From Candidatus Pacearchaeota archaeon (lineage in GTDB: Archaea; Nanoarchaeota; Nanoarchaeia; Pacearchaeales; GW2011-AR1), in assembly GCA_023228245.1 (NCBI GenBank), contig JALOBN010000010.1:1-63368 (forward strand): a DNA stretch of 63,368 nt, given 5' to 3'. Below, one piece after another: positions 48,940 through 57,096 of this stretch; within the stretch, counting starts at the first letter, position 1; each line of letters starts with the position of its first letter. The notes beneath the pieces are model-generated. The model was given only the letters and a program-made list of their open reading frames with translations. It ran no database searches and was not told the DNA's origin. The position numbers and the translations under genes were made by a program.

Positions 48940-51278
48940 TCCACCTCCAGCTTAACGCCGACGCCCGGCACAAACCGGAGCCGTTGTGGAATCATGTCTA
49001 TTAGCTCCTGCCTGTGGGTGACGATCAACGTCTGATAGACTTTCGACACGTTATGCGCGGCCTGTACGTTGTTGAATAATTGGTGTGCCCCTTCGGGATC
49101 GAGGCTTCCGTCAGTCTCATCTCGTATTACTGTTTCCAATAGCAAGCCACTGAGTTGACGAACCAACAACATTGCCGCTGATTGAAGTATCAAATCGACG
49201 ATCTTTTCCTCACCACCGGACAAGTCCTTGAGTTCCGTCCTACCCTCTGGCCGATTGACAAAGACCCAGAAGCCGTCGTCCATTTTGCCCTTGGTAGTCA
49301 CTGACTCCATGCTGGTAAGGATCTCCATGGTCCAGGGGCGTCCGTACATGGCAAGCAGCTCATCGCAGAAGGGCATCATCTGGACGCCGAGCGATTCAAT
49401 GAGCATCGACTGAAAACCGCCATTGCGGGAGAGCGACGACGCCAAGTGATCCCAGTCGGCAAGGTGTGATTGCAAGACTCCGAGGTTGATCTTCTCCGCT
49501 TGCAGTTGCGCGTTGGCAACGTCTGCCTTCTCTTTGTCCGCCTGTAGGGTCGCAAGCGTGGCGCGGGCAGTGGCGAGCTTTTCGGTAAAGTGAGTCTGCT
49601 CGTAACGGGCACCATCGACGGTGATACCGGCGTTGCGGACTTGATCTTCGAGAGTGGCGTCGATCAGTTTTTCCAATACATCGACTTGTTGGTTGAGTTC
49701 TCCGATTTGCCACAAGCGCGTCTCGGCTCCCAGCTTCTCATCGGTCTCTAACGCGGCCTGTTGTTCCCGTGCTTGGGCTACCTTTCCGGCCAGTGCTCCC
49801 CGTTTCTCAATAGCGATATCGTACTGATGCTTCAGTGCGGTCGGATTCAGCTTCTCGTAGCGTTGATGCTCCGCTTTGAAACTTGCGGCCGCTTCGGGGT
49901 CGAAGTGAAAATCATCAATCTCATCTTCAAAGTGGGTGACTTTTCTATCGAGTGTTTCCGACAACTCTCCCCATGCCTTAGCATCAGATTCTAAGCGTGC
50001 CTCAAGAGTTTCGATTTCCGGCTTGATGGCGACGGCGTTCTTGATGAAGAGGCAAGATTGGCAATAGGCGGCTACGTTCGTACATGGCGAGTCAGGGTCA
50101 AGCTGTACCTCAAAATCCTCCATGCCACCCTGGCATGGCACTGTCTCAAGTATCTTCACGTCACGTTTGGCGCGGTCTATTGCGCTCTGTGTGGCCTTGC
50201 GGTCGGCTTCGTATTTGTTCTTCGCGTTTACGAAGGAATTCTCAGCGGCAGTAAGTGCCGCACGTAAATCGTTATACTTCTGCCCGTCCTCAACCGTCGC
50301 CAGATAAGCGGCTTTGGCTTCATCCGCCGCGTTGATATCGTCGTTAATCGACTCCAACCCTTCCGGCGTATACTCCGCGTCGATCCGGTCGATACCCGAT
50401 TGATCCGAGTCGATTTGCTGCCGTAGTTGTCCGAGTTTGAAATCGTAACTGGCCGATACCTTCCGGTGTTCGCTGGTGAGATCCACAAGCCGCAACTTGG
50501 CCGTGGCGAGCTGCGAGCGCGTCACTTCCTGCGCCGTCCATAGACCTTGCAGGCGTTCGTATTCTGTACCGGTTGCCTCGATTGCGACTGCCGTGTCTGC
50601 GAGCTTATGCTCATACTCAAGAATTTCCAACTGCGCTTCGGTGATCTTGGTTGAGATCAGTTCCCAGCCGGTGAGACTGGTAGCCAATTGGTCGATAGCG
50701 GCGTTGACCTTGCGGATCTCGTCACTAACGCCCATGCCCTTTAGCTTTGCCGCCTCACACTTGATCTGATAATGCTCGCAGTTGAACAGTTGCAGGATAG
50801 CCGCCGATCGTTCGGACGGGATCATGCTGGAGAACGATACCGGACTCTGCGCCATGAATGCCGATGCGAAATACAGCGGCTCCGAGCCAAACAGCTTCTC
50901 GACCTGCTCGTTATAGGACTTCTCGCCGCCGTCCATGTTGAGCGGTTCGCCGTTTTTGAACACGGTTGACTTAACAAACGGCCTTGCCGCTGTGGCGTTA
51001 ATCTCAATCAGGAACCGGTATTCGTCTTCACCAATTTGGTAGAGCAAGTCTCGGCAGGAGTCTTTAAGTCGATACTGTCGAGCGAACCCGCCTTTGTGCC
51101 CGGGCACACTACGGTATGGGTGAAGGTTGGCAAGTACCGTGCTCTTGCCCGAACCGAATGGGCCGACAAAGCCGAGTAGTCCGGGAGCGGTCTTGCGGAA
51201 ATCAAGATTGACTTCGTCAACGTGCAGCCCCATCCAAATGCCGATAGCACCGCGTATGCGGGCGGAGATTAATCGCAT
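48936..51278 (-). CDS. sbcC: SbcC/Rad50-like recombination ATPase (gp46-type), 780 aa
   Basis: It starts with MRLISARIRG and a Walker A GPFGSGKST (39-47) in an SMC/Rad50 head. Two long coiled coils surround a zinc hook CQSC near residue 400. The C-terminal head carries the signature LKDLSGGEEKIVDLIL. This is the Rad50/SbcC plan, about 780 residues against 600-1050 in the family (T4 gp46 is 560). With the nuclease encoded just upstream it processes DNA ends in recombination. Its start codon overlaps the nuclease gene by 10 bases. Confidence 0.93.
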   Translation of the reverse strand: MRLISARIRGAIGIWMGLHVDEVNLDFRKTAPGLLGFVGPFGSGKSTVLANLHPYRSVPGHKGGFARQYRLKDSCRDLLYQIGEDEYRFLIEINATAARPFVKSTVFKNGEPLNMDGGEKSYNEQVEKLFGSEPLYFASAFMAQSPVSFSSMIPSERSAAILQLFNCEHYQIKCEAAKLKGMGVSDEIRKVNAAIDQLATSLTGWELISTKITEAQLEILEYEHKLADTAVAIEATGTEYERLQGLWTAQEVTRSQLATAKLRLVDLTSEHRKVSASYDFKLGQLRQQIDSDQSGIDRIDAEYTPEGLESINDDINAADEAKAAYLATVEDGQKYNDLRAALTAAENSFVNAKNKYEADRKATQSAIDRAKRDVKILETVPCQGGMEDFEVQLDPDSPCTNVAAYCQSCLFIKNAVAIKPEIETLEARLESDAKAWGELSETLDRKVTHFEDEIDDFHFDPEAAASFKAEHQRYEKLNPTALKHQYDIAIEKRGALAGKVAQAREQQAALETDEKLGAETRLWQIGELNQQVDVLEKLIDATLEDQVRNAGITVDGARYEQTHFTEKLATARATLATLQADKEKADVANAQLQAEKINLGVLQSHLADWDHLASSLSRNGGFQSMLIESLGVQMMPFCDELLAMYGRPWTMEILTSMESVTTKGKMDDGFWVFVNRPEGRTELKDLSGGEEKIVDLILQSAAMLLVRQLSGLLLETVIRDETDGSLDPEGAHQLFNNVQAAHNVSKVYQTLIVTHRQELIDMIPQRLRFVPGVGVKLEVE

Positions 51279-52486
51279 ACATCCTCCGTGTCGAGGGAGT
51301 CGGCCTTTTCTAATGCGCCAGCGCGCGGCTCCTCACCTTTCGCGGTACAGACTGCCAAGTATTGATCTCTTGTCGTCTCTTTGGTCGCTATCTCCGCTAT
51401 GCGTTCGCGTCCGGTCGATTGGATGGTGCGTTCGACGGCCGCAAGGTCGATGCCGAATTCCCTTTGAAATGAAAGACGGATGTATACGTCATCGATAATC
51501 GCCGCGAGTTCACGCGGAATCGTATAACAGGCCTTGACCTCAGCTTCATGAAGAAACTCCGGCTCAACCATTTCCTCGCCATAATCCGTGGAGAATACCC
51601 ATTCTCCGTGGGAGTCCTTCTCCCCAGTGAATGCCAGTGATACCTTGACCATGGGCTTGTGAGGATAGGGAATGCGGGTGAAGGTCGCCATGCCGTGATC
51701 GTGGAATTCAAGGACGCTAAAACTCTTGGCGTCAAGCTCCCCCCAGTTTGTCGGATGTGAAGACCCGCAATAGGAAACGATAGGCAGCCCCATGCCTTGA
51801 GGGCTGTCCGTCTGCCAGTCCTGCGCCTTATGTATATGCCCCAACAGAACCGCATCCGCGCCACTCAGCGCAAGGTCGTCAAGGCTGACGGCGATGTCGT
51901 TGCTGTAAAGCGTCTGGCCGGTTCCGGTCTGGCAGTCCTTAACGGTGAAGTGGCCAAGGAGGAGCTTGGGGACACCGTCTTTCGCCCATGTCCTGTTGAA
52001 GTGCCGGAGTAGCGTTTGTATGCTTCCTTCGGGCGTTTCAAATGGTTCACCGAATAAGTCGCGGCACCATTTATCGAGCATTGCCCGTGACATTGCCGGA
52101 AGTGAATGGATGTAGATTGGGTCCCGTCCGTTAAGCAATATGGCAAGCGGCGCCAGACTGGGTTTGTCCTCGACGATAATCTTGTTGCCTGTCGCGTCCC
52201 GTAGATTCTGCAAGAAACCACTCGGTTCATGTGAGTAGGTGCCCTGCAAGAACACCATTTGACACTGTGTCGTCTGGATCAGCTTGAGCAACGGCTTCAG
52301 GTGGTCAGAATGGACGTGGAGGGCTTTGTCCGTTGTGTCGCCCGTACAGACGATCAAGTCGGGCTTGTATGCCGCCGATTCCGGATACTCCATTTCTGCG
52401 AGGAGAAAGTCAATTGAAGCTGACGCTTTTTCAGGATAACTTCCGCCGACATGGAGGTCGCCGATATGCAGGATTTTGATACTCAA
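51269..52486 (-). CDS. sbcD: SbcD/Mre11-like nuclease (gp47-type), 405 aa
   Basis: A calcineurin-type phosphoesterase: IGDLHVGG (residues 8-15), CTGDTTDKA, then QGTYSHEPS, where TYSH replaces the usual GNHD, and LLGHFTVKD plus AVLLGHIHKAQ. Two metals would be bound by Asp, His and Asn positions; the GTYSH variant lacks the Asn and may alter the active site. The C-terminal region binds the SbcC partner. The pair occurs in T4-like phages but is less common in temperate ones. Confidence 0.9.
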   Translation of the reverse strand: MSIKILHIGDLHVGGSYPEKASASIDFLLAEMEYPESAAYKPDLIVCTGDTTDKALHVHSDHLKPLLKLIQTTQCQMVFLQGTYSHEPSGFLQNLRDATGNKIIVEDKPSLAPLAILLNGRDPIYIHSLPAMSRAMLDKWCRDLFGEPFETPEGSIQTLLRHFNRTWAKDGVPKLLLGHFTVKDCQTGTGQTLYSNDIAVSLDDLALSGADAVLLGHIHKAQDWQTDSPQGMGLPIVSYCGSSHPTNWGELDAKSFSVLEFHDHGMATFTRIPYPHKPMVKVSLAFTGEKDSHGEWVFSTDYGEEMVEPEFLHEAEVKACYTIPRELAAIIDDVYIRLSFQREFGIDLAAVERTIQSTGRERIAEIATKETTRDQYLAVCTAKGEEPRAGALEKADSLDTEDVCD

Positions 52487-53631
52487 ATCAACTTCCCTTC
52501 TACCGCCTTCGTGAATGCCCCGATGATTGTAGAGTATTCCTCGGATGCGATATCATTTGTGGTCTTGATGTTCTCGTAGTGCGGGAACGCTACCTTGAGC
52601 CACTCGGCAAACTCGGCGTCGGTCTTGCCGAGTACCTTGAGGCCGTCGTTCAGGTGTTTGATCTGAGCGACGGATAACTTTGCGCCCGGAGAAGTCGAGC
52701 CCTCTTGCGGCTTCTCCGGTTTCGGCTTCGGCGCTGGCAACTTGCCCGTCTTGACCGTCTTGACCGTGTCTATGATTTCCTTGAAAGCCTTCTCGCCGAT
52801 CAAGTCCTTGTTGTCCCAACCGTAGGATACTTTGAGCCAGTCATTGAAGTCTTTCTCGTCGATCTTGGCGGCTTGCAGTGCGTGCCAGAGAGCACCGGAC
52901 TTGTTCCCACGGCCAATGGGTTCCCCGTAGTTGGTATTGCCATTGCCCGCGCCTTCACCGTCGCCATCCACGCCCTTCCCGTCATTGCCGTTGGGAGGTT
53001 GCAAGCGTTCATCTTCGTCGGGAGCGGTGAATAATGCAGACGTTCCCGTTGCCAATTTCGTGGCTGCAACAAAGGCTCGCTTCTGTGCTTTCGACCGGAT
53101 ATTATGGCGCTGGTTGGCGAGGTCTTCATTCAAGAAGCGAAATTGCTTACCGGTCTTCGTGTCTTTTGAAACGAGTTTGGAAGTATCAGTACCCTTCGGG
53201 ATTTGATTTTCCCAAAGCCAACGGTAGCGAAAGGCCTCCTCGTAGCTACTACAATTCCCCTCGTAACTACCCACCACCATGTTTGTCCCCTTCATCTTGA
53301 CGACGCCTCGATAGGTGTAGTCAAAGAGTCCCGTCTCCCAATTTTCGTGTTCGGTCGTCAACTCAGTGATCGCGTAATAGGTATGTATTCCGAGCAGACG
53401 TTCCGCCCCCTGTTTGTAGAGTGATCTCTCTTTAGTCCCCGGAATGATTCCGTAATCTTGACCTGGTATCAGTACGTTTTCGACGAAGTCCCTCTGGATT
53501 TTGATGACTTCCTTAAGCACTTCCATCTGCCGACGCATTTCTTGTGGGTCGATATTCTTTAATTGCGCGGCAGAGTCAGCCAGTTCATGGACTTGCCTTA
53601 CTTCAATTTCCGTGTTTTGATTGTCCGACAT
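52483..53631 (-). CDS. Conserved recombination-associated protein, possible annealing factor, 382 aa
   Basis: Residues 20-185 form a conserved block: QRDFVENVLIPGQDYGIIPG, then LYKQGAERLLGI, VVGSYEGNCSSYEEAFRYRW and finally RHNIRSKAQKRAFVAATKLA, with TSALFTAPDEDE. The same plan recurs in phage and integrative-element proteins near recombination genes, often of unproven function; a single-strand annealing role is my inference. Residues about 205-240 are Gly/Asn-rich linker. The C-terminal 150 residues contain two similar DFNDWLKVSYGW / EFAEWLKVAFPHY segments, an internal duplication. A strong site GGGAGGG precedes the ATG. Confidence 0.55.
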   Translation of the reverse strand: MSDNQNTEIEVRQVHELADSAAQLKNIDPQEMRRQMEVLKEVIKIQRDFVENVLIPGQDYGIIPGTKERSLYKQGAERLLGIHTYYAITELTTEHENWETGLFDYTYRGVVKMKGTNMVVGSYEGNCSSYEEAFRYRWLWENQIPKGTDTSKLVSKDTKTGKQFRFLNEDLANQRHNIRSKAQKRAFVAATKLATGTSALFTAPDEDERLQPPNGNDGKGVDGDGEGAGNGNTNYGEPIGRGNKSGALWHALQAAKIDEKDFNDWLKVSYGWDNKDLIGEKAFKEIIDTVKTVKTGKLPAPKPKPEKPQEGSTSPGAKLSVAQIKHLNDGLKVLGKTDAEFAEWLKVAFPHYENIKTTNDIASEEYSTIIGAFTKAVEGKLI

Positions 53632-53655
53632 GTTTAACCCTCCCAGGATTGTCTG

Positions 53656-53853
53656 TTATTTGCGCCCTATCGTTTTGAAAATCATCTCGATCTGGTCACA
53701 GGTGCATCCGTACCAGCGAGTAAGGTTCAGGACGTAACTTGCGAAAGCGTTGTCACGGGCGATCAACTGAGCATTGATCTCCTCAATCATCTTCTGCTTT
53801 TCAAGTTCTCCATTCTGCAAAGTCACTTCGGGTTCTGGCATTACCAATTCCAT
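53656..53853 (-). CDS. Small helical protein, 65 aa
   Basis: The ATG at 53851-53853 overlaps the upstream small gene; an in-frame ATG at 53841 is a possible alternative. The sequence is helical with Glu-rich N-terminus, two Cys residues late (CTCDQIE, residues 50-56) and a basic end. No family is recognised. It lies 24 bases before the annealing-type gene. Confidence 0.55.
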   Translation of the reverse strand: MELVMPEPEVTLQNGELEKQKMIEEINAQLIARDNAFASYVLNLTRWYGCTCDQIEMIFKTIGRK

Positions 53854-53939
53854 CCTGCCGCTTCATAGTCCGGCCATTCAGGTTTGCGAATATCTGCAAT
53901 CAATCGAGTCATGGCAGCGAAGCCACAGCCGTTGGTCAT
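53841..53939 (-). CDS. Tiny protein, 32 aa
   Basis: The ATG at 53937-53939 overlaps the TGA of the upstream gene (ATGA). The product MTNGCGFAAMTRLIADIRK ends in a Trp-rich KPEWPDYEAAGWNW. The coupled position supports translation. The function is unknown. Confidence 0.45.
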   Translation of the reverse strand: MTNGCGFAAMTRLIADIRKPEWPDYEAAGWNW

Positions 53940-54142
53940 TGCGAATTGCATGCCACCCCTTTCGTCGACTCAGTCTGTCTGTCGATTAGCCATTGGGCAC
54001 CTTGAAGCGTTGGGGCGTTCTGTATGCGACCCTTGTCGTTAATAAATCCCCATCTATGCCCCATCATCCATGCCTCAAAGTTGATAACTCTGGATAGTGG
54101 GAATATAACGACGCCCTTGTGTTCGTGATCGCGGCGGGTCAT
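53936..54142 (-). CDS. Hypothetical protein, 68 aa
   Basis: The ATG overlaps the stop of the membrane-protein gene (ATGA) at 54142. The product carries a Trp-rich, basic first half (FEAWMMGHRWGFINDKGR), and a DRQTEST motif near its end. It seems a small alpha/beta protein. No family is recognised. Confidence 0.5.
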   Translation of the reverse strand: MTRRDHEHKGVVIFPLSRVINFEAWMMGHRWGFINDKGRIQNAPTLQGAQWLIDRQTESTKGVACNSQ

Positions 54143-54402
54143 GACTTTCCCCCTTGCGCCGCGCTCAACGCTTCCGTCAGCGTTTCTTCAATCGTCTTGT
54201 AGGGGATCAATTCGATAGGTGTATAGAGTGCGGCCACACCATGCCATTCTCCTTGAGCGTTTACTGCCGTGCAGATAGCGGACTCACATGCTTCCACTAA
54301 TAATTCCGATTTCAGTTTCCCCCTGACCATCCACCCGATCACAAATCCGGCAGCGACACCAGTCAGGAAGATGACCATTGCGGCGGCTACAGTGTCCATC
54401 AT
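54139..54402 (-). CDS. Single-pass membrane protein, 87 aa
   Basis: MMDTVAAAMVIFLTGVAAGFVIGWMVRGK forms one membrane segment with a basic stop, and a cytoplasmic domain with two Cys (near residues 39 and 44) follows. A coupled start (ATGA) links it to the upstream gene. It may be a small phage inner-membrane protein made early. No family is recognised. Confidence 0.6.
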   Translation of the reverse strand: MMDTVAAAMVIFLTGVAAGFVIGWMVRGKLKSELLVEACESAICTAVNAQGEWHGVAALYTPIELIPYKTIEETLTEALSAAQGGKS

Positions 54403-54596
54403 TCCATCCCCGCATGTACCGGCGACTCGACTTCGCAGCCGCTGACAACGTGGCGCGATACTAACCCGCCTTGAGCCTTGCCTTTGCGGAGCGTTGCATC
54501 GAGTTTGCGCTTTGCTTCCGAGTATTCGTTGTGAAGGTGCATGACGCGCAGCATTTCCGCTTCGGCGTCTTCTTTGTAGATTAGTTGTTGTGACAT
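54399..54596 (-). CDS. Small coiled-coil protein, 65 aa
   Basis: The ATG at 54594-54596 is preceded by GGGAGGGAAGCTC. The first 40 residues form one charged helix (EDAEAEMLRVMHLHNEYSEAKRKLDATLRKG). The product may be a small regulator. No family is recognised. Confidence 0.55.
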   Translation of the reverse strand: MSQQLIYKEDAEAEMLRVMHLHNEYSEAKRKLDATLRKGKAQGGLVSRHVVSGCEVESPVHAGME

Positions 54597-54630
54597 GAGC
54601 TTCCCTCCCAGGAAAAATTCTACTTGACTT

Positions 54631-54942
54631 CTATTTTGGACTCGTTATCTTACTTTCAATCAAATCAGGATTAGTACCCGCCACGGACGGCTTTGGAGTT
54701 TCACTATGCCGTCGGTTCAGTCGATTCCAGTATTGCCGCACGTACCAGTCTGTGGTGGCGTAGATTGGCTTCCCCGTTTTCGTCTCGCCGGCGACAAACC
54801 CCTTGATACTGCCGTCTTTGATTCTCCGCACGATCGTGGCAGAGGAACAGCCGAGCCCTCTACCGGCTGTCCCCGTGCTGATGATCTTGCCGACAACCGG
54901 GATGATGTCGTTGGCGGTGGGCTTGGCCTCGGCGAAGCTCAT
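54631..54942 (-). CDS. Helix-turn-helix DNA-binding protein, 103 aa
   Basis: The centre (residues 24-75) carries a helix-turn-helix with a wing: TAGRGLGCSSATIVRRIKDG, then KGFVAGETKTGKPIYATTDW, the pattern of MerR/excisionase-type winged helices that bind att or operator DNA. The C-terminus is Arg-rich. Excisionase, activator or Cro-like roles are possible; it is one of the first genes from the early promoter. Confidence 0.65.
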   Translation of the reverse strand: MSFAEAKPTANDIIPVVGKIISTGTAGRGLGCSSATIVRRIKDGSIKGFVAGETKTGKPIYATTDWYVRQYWNRLNRRHSETPKPSVAGTNPDLIESKITSPK

Positions 54943-55217
54943 GTCGTCTCCGCCGCCAGCGGTTCGCCGGTTTCGGGATTGATTGGCTTTGATGGATCGG
55001 GGATCACGAGAGCGCCGGTATTTGGTTCGGGTTTCGGTTCCTTCACACGGATTTCAAGACTGCCCGTAGTGGCGTTTTCGCAAAGTTCGATTACCCTCAC
55101 CTTGTTCTTGGTAAGCCAGAACGTGGGGATATGGATTTTTACAGTCCCGCCTCTCGGCACTTTGTACTCTCTGAGCACGACTGAATTGGGTTCTGTTTGC
55201 ATAAGGTTATGGTTCAT
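54939..55217 (-). CDS. First early leftward gene, 92 aa, probably leaderless
   Basis: The ATG at 55215-55217 lies 9 bases after the end of the -10 hexamer, so the transcript starts almost at the codon and no ribosome site can precede it. An in-frame ATG at 55202 is possible too, but also lacks a site. The product is a small beta domain (VVLREYKVPRGGTVKIHIP) with an acidic Pro-rich C-terminus. No family is recognised. Confidence 0.6.
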   Translation of the reverse strand: MNHNLMQTEPNSVVLREYKVPRGGTVKIHIPTFWLTKNKVRVIELCENATTGSLEIRVKEPKPEPNTGALVIPDPSKPINPETGEPLAAETT

Positions 55218-55225
55218 ACATCGGC

Positions 55226-55254
55226 ATAATACAGGAAGTTATTCAGCCTGTCAA
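55226..55254 (-). promoter_or_regulatory. Leftward early sigma70 promoter
   Basis: On the minus strand TTGACA (55249-55254) and TATTAT (55226-55231) are separated by exactly 17 bases. This is a near-consensus sigma70 promoter. It reads into the leftward early genes; the start codon of the first gene lies 9 bases after the -10 hexamer. Confidence 0.88.
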
Positions 55255-55258
55255 GAAC

Positions 55259-55284
55259 TTTTTCGTACTTTTTTTAACTTTTTT
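55259..55284 (-). promoter_or_regulatory. Phased A-tracts (UP-element or operator region)
   Basis: Three A-tracts on the minus strand, at 55259-55263, 55269-55275 and 55279-55284, are spaced about 10-11 bp apart, in phase with the helix. They lie directly upstream of the -35 hexamer and between two divergent transcripts. They could be an UP element, curved DNA or repressor binding sites. Confidence 0.6.
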
Positions 55285-55327
55285 CAGTTACGGCTTGATT
55301 TTGAGCACTAAAACGTTATGTCGTGGT

Positions 55328-55753
55328 GTGTTAACGAAGCCAGACAAATGCGCCATATTCGATAGAATTGAGGCGGCATTTAAGCAGGTCGGTCTCACCA
55401 CGCGCGTTGAGATAGCCGGGGCGCTGACGGAAACAGGATATCCGACCAGTACAAAAACGCTTGGAAGTTGGGCTTGTGGCGACTCCGCACCTAACGCCGA
55501 GCGATTGATCGGTATTAGCAAATTGACTCGGCGATCTCCTTACTTTATCCTGACTGGCGAAAAGGAACCCGCCCTCCAGCTTGAGCAGATCGAGAGCATT
55601 GTCTCTTCGGTCAAGGCAGATTTGGGAATACAGACCATTGACCTTACTCCGGGGAAACGGAAGATTATGGAGGCACTCAAGAAGGCCGACGATAACGAAT
55701 TGAGATTCATTGAAGAATTGGTTGAACGACTGGGGCTCGCCACTAAGACGTGA
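55328..55753 (+). CDS. CI-like repressor (phage CI HTH family)
   Basis: The sequence from residue 10 to about 70 matches the phage CI-repressor helix-turn-helix family: FDRIEAAFKQVGLTTRVEIAG, then TKTLGSWACGDSAPNAERLIGIS, and SPYFILTGE. The C-terminal part is helical, with no Ser-Lys autoprotease motif. I chose the GTG at 55328; TTG at 55295 would add 11 residues. Neither has a ribosome site. It reads away from the leftward promoter, which it probably represses. A product of 141 residues would be a short CI. Confidence 0.78.
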   Translation: MLTKPDKCAIFDRIEAAFKQVGLTTRVEIAGALTETGYPTSTKTLGSWACGDSAPNAERLIGISKLTRRSPYFILTGEKEPALQLEQIESIVSSVKADLGIQTIDLTPGKRKIMEALKKADDNELRFIEELVERLGLATKT

Positions 55754-55858
55754 AGTGATTTCGAATGCGATGGTCACATGATTGTCGGAAGGGAATAAGC
55801 CTATAGATTTCTTGTATGTTATAGCAGGACACCTTTACTTCATCTTGGGGAGACGAAC

Positions 55859-56032
55859 ATGCAGGAAGAGCAGGGAGAAAAGAGCGAAGCCAACCATGAA
55901 CACTTGGTGGCGCTTTTTGAAATCTTAGAATGGGTAGTGGCGGAAATTAAAATGACAATCGAGCAACGAGAAAGGAAGGAGGGGGACAGTGCAAACCTAT
56001 ACAATCTATCAGAACCCGGACGGCAGAATTGA
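55859..56032 (+). CDS. Small acidic protein in lysogeny module, 57 aa
   Basis: The ATG at 55859-55861 follows GGGGAGACGAAC, a good ribosome site. The product is Glu/Lys-rich and helical (EHLVALFEILEWVVAEIKMTIEQRE). It overlaps the next gene by 44 bases. The 105-base gap upstream holds only weak promoter-like sequence. No family is recognised. Confidence 0.6.
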   Translation: MQEEQGEKSEANHEHLVALFEILEWVVAEIKMTIEQRERKEGDSANLYNLSEPGRQN

Positions 56033-56408
56033 GGCCGTCAAAGGCAGTTGGTCATGGCCAGCGTTCTTATTTGGCTTCGTCTGGGCGCTATGCAAGAAAC
56101 TTTATCTGCAAGCTGTACTTGCACCCGCGCTACTTTACTTCTTTGCACTTACCTACGGATTTGTCCGTGGTCTCAGTGGCGGAAACGTAGATATTTATCA
56201 ATTGCAGAGCCTCTTTGCGATCCTCAGTCTCTTGGGTGCTTTCATCTTTGGTGCTTTCGGAAATGAATGGCGACAAATGAATTTGCTCAAACGTGGATAT
56301 GAGGCAATCTCCACTCAAGACGGTTATACGGCCGAGGGTGCTGTTGCCGCGTATCGAAAGAGTACAAACGTTGCGACTGAACTGGAGGGGTATGACAGAA
56401 GAGAATAG
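55989..56408 (+). CDS. DUF2628-type membrane protein, 139 aa
   Basis: A GTG start at 55989 precedes a protein with the DUF2628 layout: SWPAFLFGFVWALCKKLYLQAVLA, then a second and third membrane segment (ALLYFFALTYGFVRGL, and LFAILSLLGAFIFGAFGN). The helical end contains LLKRGYEAI, the family marker. It is a membrane protein with no known biochemical role. In a lysogeny module it could protect the lysogen or alter host membranes, which is inference. Confidence 0.78.
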   Translation: MQTYTIYQNPDGRIEAVKGSWSWPAFLFGFVWALCKKLYLQAVLAPALLYFFALTYGFVRGLSGGNVDIYQLQSLFAILSLLGAFIFGAFGNEWRQMNLLKRGYEAISTQDGYTAEGAVAAYRKSTNVATELEGYDRRE

Positions 56409-57060
56409 AGAAGTTGATTTATCGAAGAAAAACTGGCCCCAGAGGAATCCGGGACTCGCGGGGTTTCTGCTCATCGCTGCAATTCTCTTACCCGGAATGA
56501 TCTATAGGTGCAACAAGGATGATGTGGAGAGCCAGTCGAGGATACAGGAATATGCACGGCAACACGCGGGTGACATTGTCACTCAGACAAATGAAATTAG
56601 TCACGTGCCCCTTTTTGGTGCCGCCGCTACAAAGCCGTTACCTGTCAGCCAAGAAGCGATTAAGCGGAGATTGATGAAACCAAAGTTTTTAGATCAGGCG
56701 CCATGCTTCAAATGGGAAAGGGCGGATTTGAATGATGGTGTAGAGCGGTGGTTTGGTCAGGGCAAGACGTGCCTTATCATAATTCACAGAGACTTTGTCG
56801 AGGTTACGGCTGGAATGGTTGAGACCGCGATGATTATGAATTCGATGCTGTTATTCTGCGAGGTTAATGCGGTGCTTTTCCCTGATACTTACCAGGAATG
56901 CAATGCTGATTATCTCCTGCCGATGTTGAAATCCGTGGTATCGGATACGGATACTGATACCCCGCGAGTGAATGAATACCGAGGATACCGAATGGAAGTG
57001 GCCGCGAATACGACGCTTGGCATGGTCTTCTATACGGTCGGGCGGAATCCCTATGAGTAG
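56392..57060 (+). CDS. Membrane-anchored protein in lysogeny module, 222 aa
   Basis: The ATG at 56392 has GGAGGGG before it and overlaps the DUF2628 gene end by 17 bases. One membrane segment (residues 21-37, FLLIAAILLPGMIYR) follows a charged N-terminus. The large remaining part has a mixed fold with HVPLFGAAATKPLPV, a Cys near 107, and TPRVNEYRGYRMEVAANTT. It is probably co-transcribed and may act with the DUF2628 protein. No family is recognised. Confidence 0.65.
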   Translation: MTEENREVDLSKKNWPQRNPGLAGFLLIAAILLPGMIYRCNKDDVESQSRIQEYARQHAGDIVTQTNEISHVPLFGAAATKPLPVSQEAIKRRLMKPKFLDQAPCFKWERADLNDGVERWFGQGKTCLIIIHRDFVEVTAGMVETAMIMNSMLLFCEVNAVLFPDTYQECNADYLLPMLKSVVSDTDTDTPRVNEYRGYRMEVAANTTLGMVFYTVGRNPYE

Positions 57061-57096
57061 GGGAAATGACCACACTCACAGGGGAATACAATAGCC

